The translations under genes were made by a program, and so were the position numbers. From F-183 sp964627455 (lineage in GTDB: Bacteria > Acidobacteriota > Terriglobia > Bryobacterales > Bryobacteraceae): 64,000 bases of DNA. A model generated the notes under the pieces. That model did no database searches, was not told the origin of the DNA, and saw nothing but the letters and a program-made list of their open reading frames with translations. Positions 59,925-64,000 of the stretch are shown piece after piece. Position 1 is the first letter of the stretch, and every line of letters begins with the position of its first letter. Where the stretch lies: NCBI GenBank assembly GCA_964627455.1, contig CAZVKC010000022.1:1-64000 (forward strand), given 5' to 3'.

Positions 59925-61556
59925 TTACTTTCGCTGGTAGACGATGCGGCCGCCGAGGATCGTATAGTCGGGCTTCACATCGAGGATCTTCTCGGGCTTC
60001 GCGCTGAGGTCGTCGCTGAGCAGGTCGTCGGATAGAACGACGAGGTCCGCGAGCATGCCGGGGGCGAGCGTGCCCTTCAACTTCTCTTCCCGAGTGAAGT
60101 ACGCGCCGTTCTGCGTGTAGGCCTGAATCGCTTCGCGCATGGAGATTTTCTCCTGCGGACCATAGACAGCGCCACTCATGCCCTTGCGCGTGGTCGCCGC
60201 GTACAGACCGACCATGGGGCCGATCGGCAGGATGTCGCTCGAAAGCGCAGTAAAGATGCCGAACTTCTTCATCGGAGTCGCGACCGGGTTGTTGAGTTGT
60301 AGCCGGGCGTTGTCGAGATTGTCGCGATAGCGGCCTTCGAGCGTGTATGTGAAGTTGGGCTGCTGCGTGATCCAAATGCCGGCGGCCTTCATCTTGCGAT
60401 AGGTCTCGTCGGGCGGGGTCATGCTGAAGTGATTCAGGTAATGCCGGTGATCAGGGCGAGGGGATTCGCTGATGATCTTCGATAGCGCATCGACAGCGAG
60501 ACGGATGGCCCCGTCGCCGATCGTATGCAAGCCAAGCTGCCAGCCCATTTCGTGTGCGGATTTGAAAGCGCGCGCGAGTTCGTCTTCGCGCATGGTGAGC
60601 TTGCCGCGATAGTCGCCCTGGCCTTTGTAGGGATCGATGGTGTAGGCCGCGGGTCCTGTGAATCCGCCATCGACGAAGATCTTGATGGCGCCGACGCGCA
60701 GGTGTTCGTTGCCGTCGCCTGTCTTGCGGCCGAAGTTCTTGAGCGTGTCGGGGAGGGTCCAACGGATCTGCAACGCAGTACGCGGCAGGTTGGGATCACC
60801 GGCGTAAATCTTTTCCCACTCGGCGTATTCTTCCACGGTGACACCCGCGACAATGATGCTGGTGATGCCTTTGGCGAAGAGATCTTTCAAGTGACGGATC
60901 AGGCTACTGCGTAATTGTTCCGCAGTCGCCACGGGCGCGAACTTGTAAAAGAGGTCGTTGCGTTCGCGCACAACGCCGGTGGGCACGCCAGAGCGCGGAT
61001 CCTTTTCGATCACGCCCTTTTCGGGATCAGGCGTGGAGCGATCGATCTTCGCGATCTCGAGCGCTTTGCTGTTGGATGTGACCGAGTGGCCGCCGGCGCG
61101 CGTGAGTACGACTGGATTGTCGGGAGCCGCAGCGTCGAGATCATACCGAGTCGGCTTGCGCTTCTCTTCGAGTTGATCCTCTGACCAGCCATAGCCAGTT
61201 ACCCAATTGCCTTTGCCGACCTCTTTCGCCTTGGCCGCGACGCGCGTTTTGATTTCCTGAATCGACTTCGCATCTCCGAGTTCCACGTAATGCGGCGCGT
61301 CGCCGCGGATGTGAATGTGGGTGTCGTTGAAACCAGGGATAACGAGCCGGCCATTCAACTCAATGACGCGAGCGTCGCGGTTCTTTGCTTTGTCCGCAGC
61401 CTCGTTCGTGCCGGTCATGAGGATTCGGCCGGCGCGGAGCACCACGGCCTGACTGATCTGTCCCGTGCCCGGATCAAAGATCCTGCCGCTGCGAAGAACG
61501 AGGTCCGTGGCCTGAGCAAGGAAGAGAGCTGCAACAACGGAAGAACAGACGATCAT
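59925..61556 (-). CDS. Exported amidohydrolase of the YtcJ/amidohydrolase-3 type
   Basis: A 543-residue protein: signal VCSSVVAALFLAQATDLVL, urease-like outer domain, the metal site GRLVIPGFNDTHIHIRGDA (HxH), GYGWSEDQLEEKRKPTRYDL, ILDVKPDYTILGGRIVYQR at the end. Further metal residues: RVGAIKIFVDGGFTGPAAY, LGLHTIGDGAIRLAVDAL and LSSDILPIGPMVGLYAAT. Deacylase or formamidase-like reactions are expected. ATGA overlap with the HpaB-like gene, and 4 bases before the alpha/beta hydrolase. Confidence 0.86.
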   Translation of the reverse strand: MIVCSSVVAALFLAQATDLVLRSGRIFDPGTGQISQAVVLRAGRILMTGTNEAADKAKNRDARVIELNGRLVIPGFNDTHIHIRGDAPHYVELGDAKSIQEIKTRVAAKAKEVGKGNWVTGYGWSEDQLEEKRKPTRYDLDAAAPDNPVVLTRAGGHSVTSNSKALEIAKIDRSTPDPEKGVIEKDPRSGVPTGVVRERNDLFYKFAPVATAEQLRSSLIRHLKDLFAKGITSIIVAGVTVEEYAEWEKIYAGDPNLPRTALQIRWTLPDTLKNFGRKTGDGNEHLRVGAIKIFVDGGFTGPAAYTIDPYKGQGDYRGKLTMREDELARAFKSAHEMGWQLGLHTIGDGAIRLAVDALSKIISESPRPDHRHYLNHFSMTPPDETYRKMKAAGIWITQQPNFTYTLEGRYRDNLDNARLQLNNPVATPMKKFGIFTALSSDILPIGPMVGLYAATTRKGMSGAVYGPQEKISMREAIQAYTQNGAYFTREEKLKGTLAPGMLADLVVLSDDLLSDDLSAKPEKILDVKPDYTILGGRIVYQRK

Positions 61557-63004
61557 TCGGAGATTCCTGCCAGCGATTTTGCGAGGGCGCGTTTTTCGTC
61601 GAGATTCATTTGGCGCTGGATCTGGATGCGTTGCGCTTGCGGACTTCCGGCCCCGTGCATCGATTCGGTGAGGTACCCGACCGCGTTGCGGCCGAGCGTC
61701 ATGTTTTCGATCAGGCGCAGGATCCGCATGCGCGCTTCCACGGGTACGCCGGCGCGGCCTTGCAGATACTTCTTGAGGCGCGGCCCAACGGCTTCGTTCT
61801 GGAAGTCCTTCTCGGACGGCATGGTAGCGACGAGTCCACCGGCGATGTCTTGTGCCAGACGCGCGATTTCATAAGGGAAGCGCGTGACGTTGTGCTTGCA
61901 GACGTTCGACAGCAGGTCGTTGGGTTGATAGTTGCCGGCTGCTGTCTGATGGGACTCGTGCGATGCGGCGATACCCGCGCCGTAGATCGTTTCGTTGAGA
62001 TGTGCCATTTCGACGAGCTTGTCCTTGACGTGGGACACATTTGCGACGCCGTTGTAATCAGCGGCAAGCGATGCAGCGCCGATGAGGACGTCGCCGAGTC
62101 CGGTCTTGCAGACATAGGAACGGCGATGATACGAGGTGAAACGCTCGACCAGCATCGCGGCGTAGTCGGTCTCGCCGTTCATGAAAATGAGTTCGTCGGG
62201 AACGAAGACGTCGTCGATGAGGATCATTGCTTCCTGGCCGGAATACTGCGCGTTGCCAAGGTCCACTTCGACGCCTTCGAGCGCGCGGGTGTCGCAAGAT
62301 TGACGGCCGTATACGTAAGTGAGGCCGGGATGGTCGACCGGTATTGCTGCAACGATCGCATAGTCGCGGTCGGCTGGGCGCAGACGCATGGTCGGCATGA
62401 CGATGATCCAGTGCGAATTCAGGCAGCCGGTCTGATGCATCTTGGCGCCGCGGATCACCACGCCGCCGTCGCGACGTTCGACGACCCGCACGAAGAGATC
62501 GGGATCCGCCTGGTCGGCCGGGGCCTTGCCGCGATCGCCCTTAGGATCCGTCATCGCACCGCCGATCACGTAATTCGCTTCCTGCATCTTCACGAGGAAG
62601 TTCTTGAAGCGGTCATGGTAGGGCCCACCGATTTCGTAGGTGGTCGAGTAGAGGGAATTGATTGCGTCCATGCCGACGCAGCGCTGGAAGCAGGTGCCGG
62701 TCAACTGGCCGAGGCGCCGCTGCATGCGGTTTTGTCCCACCACGTCGTCCACGCTTTCTGTCACGTGCAGGAAACGGTTGACGCGGCGTTGCGACAGGCT
62801 GGACCAGGCGGTTGCGAGTTCCGGATGTTCGACTGCGAGATCGTAGGTGCGCGCGACCGCGTGGATCGACGGGCGGATCACGGGATGATCGACGGGTTCG
62901 GACACGCGTTCGCCGAGAAAGTACACTTCCAGTCCGCGGCCGCGCAGGCTTTCGATGTAGTCTGCGCCGGTCACAATCGTGGGGGTCGAAGTGAGGGTGG
63001 ACAC
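61553..63004 (-). CDS. HpaB-family enzyme, 4-hydroxybutyryl-CoA dehydratase-like
   Basis: A 483-residue protein of the 4-hydroxyphenylacetate 3-monooxygenase / 4-hydroxybutyryl-CoA dehydratase superfamily, an acyl-CoA-dehydrogenase-like flavin fold. The helical core FMN/FAD segments are visible: NYVIGGAMTDPKGDRGK, IRGAKMHQTGCLNSHWI, KTGLGDVLIGAASLAADY. Residues Cys105 and Cys109 (in GTCFQRCVGMDA) and His293/Cys299 (in SYHRRSYVCK) correspond to the cluster ligands of the dehydratase rather than to HpaB, although the His-Cys spacing is one residue shorter than I recall for the clostridial enzyme. First gene of a three-gene operon; the other members are hydrolases. Divergent from the TenA gene. 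Confidence 0.78.
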   Translation of the reverse strand: MSTLTSTPTIVTGADYIESLRGRGLEVYFLGERVSEPVDHPVIRPSIHAVARTYDLAVEHPELATAWSSLSQRRVNRFLHVTESVDDVVGQNRMQRRLGQLTGTCFQRCVGMDAINSLYSTTYEIGGPYHDRFKNFLVKMQEANYVIGGAMTDPKGDRGKAPADQADPDLFVRVVERRDGGVVIRGAKMHQTGCLNSHWIIVMPTMRLRPADRDYAIVAAIPVDHPGLTYVYGRQSCDTRALEGVEVDLGNAQYSGQEAMILIDDVFVPDELIFMNGETDYAAMLVERFTSYHRRSYVCKTGLGDVLIGAASLAADYNGVANVSHVKDKLVEMAHLNETIYGAGIAASHESHQTAAGNYQPNDLLSNVCKHNVTRFPYEIARLAQDIAGGLVATMPSEKDFQNEAVGPRLKKYLQGRAGVPVEARMRILRLIENMTLGRNAVGYLTESMHGAGSPQAQRIQIQRQMNLDEKRALAKSLAGISE

Positions 63005-63043
63005 GGCAGCAGTGTATCAACTTCCGCTCGATACAATCGGGAC

Positions 63044-63760
63044 GTGAGCGCTCCTTCCCGACGGAATTTCCTTGCGGCGACGCTGTTGGCGCCGTTTGCC
63101 GCCCATGCAGCTGAGCCGAAGCGTTTCAGTGACCGGCTGTGGGGTGCGATCTCCACGATTTATGCGGAAACCTTGCGGCATCCGTTCCTCACGGGACTGA
63201 CTGACGGAACGCTGCCGAAGAACCGGTTCGAGTTCTACCTGCAGCAGGATTCGTTGTATCTGGTGGCGTTCGCCGAGGCTTTGGGCGTGCTGGCGTCCAA
63301 GTCGCCGCGCGTCGATTGGATGACCACGCTCAATCAGCATGCGATCGACTGCGTGAAGACCGAGCGGCAGCTGCATGAGTCGATTTTGCGCGGCTCGGCG
63401 GCGCGATCGATGGCTCCGGTGAATTATGCGTACAGCAATCACTTTCTGGCGACGATCCATCGCAAGCCGTTCGCGGAAGGGTTGTGCGCGCTGCTGCCCT
63501 GTTACTGGATCTACTGGGAAGTGGGCCGCGAGCTTCGCAAGAAGGGCTCGAAGAATCCGGATTACGCGAAGTGGATCGCGCAGTACTCAAGCGAGGACTA
63601 CGGCAAGACTGTGCGGCTGGTTCTCGATATGATCGACGAGGAGTCCAAACGGCTCGACGAGGAACGCAAACAGGCGTGCGTCGATCTGTTTGTGACGTCG
63701 TCGCGCTACGAGTATCTGTTTTGGGACATGGCGTGGCGCATGGAGACCTGGAAACCGTGA
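63044..63760 (+). CDS. Tat-exported TenA-type (thiaminase II) protein
   Basis: A 238-residue protein. The GTG at 63044 gives SAPSRRNFLAATLLAPFAAH, a twin-arginine leader. The mature part is a TenA fold: FSDRLWGAISTIYAETLRHP, FEFYLQQDSLYLVAFAEALG (Asp), GLCALLPCYWIYWEVGRELR (nucleophile Cys), QYSSEDYGKTVRLVLDMIDE and SSRYEYLFWDMAWRMETW (Glu). TenA hydrolyses aminopyrimidine or thiamine degradation products in the cytoplasm; all main active-site residues are present here, but with an export signal. Its stop overlaps the next gene start by GTGA. Confidence 0.86.
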   Translation: MSAPSRRNFLAATLLAPFAAHAAEPKRFSDRLWGAISTIYAETLRHPFLTGLTDGTLPKNRFEFYLQQDSLYLVAFAEALGVLASKSPRVDWMTTLNQHAIDCVKTERQLHESILRGSAARSMAPVNYAYSNHFLATIHRKPFAEGLCALLPCYWIYWEVGRELRKKGSKNPDYAKWIAQYSSEDYGKTVRLVLDMIDEESKRLDEERKQACVDLFVTSSRYEYLFWDMAWRMETWKP

Positions 63761-64000
63761 AACCTGTACTTTTGTTGCTCGCCGCCCTGACGCTGCAGGC
63801 GCAGGAGCCTCTTCGTGTCGGCATCGCCGGACTCGTGCATGGCCATGCCGGCGGATTCTTCCGCAATCATCTCGCGCGTCCGGACCTCAAGATCGTGGGC
63901 GTTTCTGAATCTGATGCGGAAGTCGCGAAGCAGTACACAGATCGATACAAACTGGATCCAGCGATCGTGTATCGCACGCACGCGGAGATGCTCGACAAGG
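63757..64000 (+). CDS. Exported Gfo/Idh/MocA-family oxidoreductase (partial, cut by window end)
   Basis: Begins GTG (overlapping the TenA stop by GTGA) and reads KPVLLLLAALTLQAQEPLRV as a signal peptide, then the Rossmann start VGIAGLVHGHAGGFFRNHLA and KIVGVSESDAEVAKQYTDRY before the window edge. The NAD-binding motif GLVHGHAG matches family members. This is the third exported oxidoreductase of the family here; a Sec-type rather than Tat signal is seen. Confidence 0.82.
   Translation, partial: MKPVLLLLAALTLQAQEPLRVGIAGLVHGHAGGFFRNHLARPDLKIVGVSESDAEVAKQYTDRYKLDPAIVYRTHAEMLDK

Noticed and set aside
61610..63043. Open frame on the plus strand continuing into the TenA gene
   Set aside because: It is antisense to the HpaB-like gene and reads without family motifs; the Tat signal starts at the GTG at 63044.
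1..64000. CRISPR arrays, rRNA genes, insertion sequences, prophage
   Set aside because: None seen: no regular spaced repeats, no rRNA-like stretch, no transposase or integrase frames.

Overview
The window looks like a chromosomal scaffold from an Acidobacteriota bacterium of the Bryobacterales/Solibacter type. This is inference from gene content: a roughly 1100-residue TonB-dependent receptor with an N-terminal carboxypeptidase-regulatory-like domain, several Gfo/Idh/MocA oxidoreductases (some exported by the Tat route), a sulfatase, many exported amidohydrolases, and a stand-alone DUF7948-like domain. The DNA is GC-rich, genes are tightly packed, and neighbouring genes very often overlap by ATGA or GTGA. 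Three 100-N gaps (18116-18215, 24588-24687, 56559-56658) show it is a scaffold. The last two are flanked by identical 55-base copies, so those gaps are artificial and the genes across them are intact.

Layout, left half. 1-2.3 kb: partial HicAB toxin-antitoxin pair and a coiled-coil OmpA-family protein. 2.4-13.2 kb: Uma2-type nuclease, FAH-fold enzyme plus M28 peptidase, an aromatic-catabolism block (alpha/beta hydrolase, homogentisate dioxygenase, flavin reductase-like protein), SanA-like protein, a sugar-hydrolase-like protein, and a regulatory patch (ECF sigma factor facing an XRE-cupin regulator). 13.2-17.8 kb: TonB receptor and a Tat-exported oxidoreductase. 17.9-24.2 kb (minus strand): a complete hoxEFUYHW set for an NAD(H)-linked group 3d [NiFe] hydrogenase and its endopeptidase, followed without a break by two secreted proteins. 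24.2-30.5 kb: sulfatase, amidohydrolase, class II photolyase, epimerase and rRNA methyltransferase. 30.5-34.1 kb: dienelactone hydrolase and a fused 2-oxoacid dehydrogenase E1, separated by a non-coding stretch packed with inverted repeats.

Right half. 34.1-41.2 kb: a CheA-like kinase lacking the CheW-like domain with its CheY partner, a Gfo/Idh/MocA enzyme, the 5-oxoprolinase genes pxpBCA, and mnmG. 41.2-43.1 kb: three parS sites and parAB, the chromosome-segregation locus. The strand composition switches from G-rich to C-rich on the + strand here, regardless of gene direction. 43.1-50.6 kb: tRNA (CAT anticodon), xseA, erpA-like gene, oxidoreductase, DUF7948-like protein, and the operon prfB (programmed +1 frameshift)-sua5-DUF4178-like gene. 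50.6-64 kb: serine hydrolase, small HD alarmone-hydrolase-like protein, DUF4832 protein, an exported D-aminoacylase fused to a VanX-type D-Ala-D-Ala dipeptidase, quinone oxidoreductase, PPC-domain protein, PIG-L protein with altered metal motif, a three-gene catabolic operon headed by an HpaB/4-hydroxybutyryl-CoA dehydratase-like enzyme, an exported TenA, and a partial oxidoreductase.

The genes suggest an aerobic heterotroph using complex polymers, aromatics, D-amino-acid peptides and 5-oxoproline, with hydrogen metabolism as an electron valve. No rRNA, CRISPR array, insertion sequence or prophage was found. The least explained elements are the inverted-repeat stretch at 31757-31914, the composition switch at the parS cluster, and the D-aminoacylase-VanX fusion.
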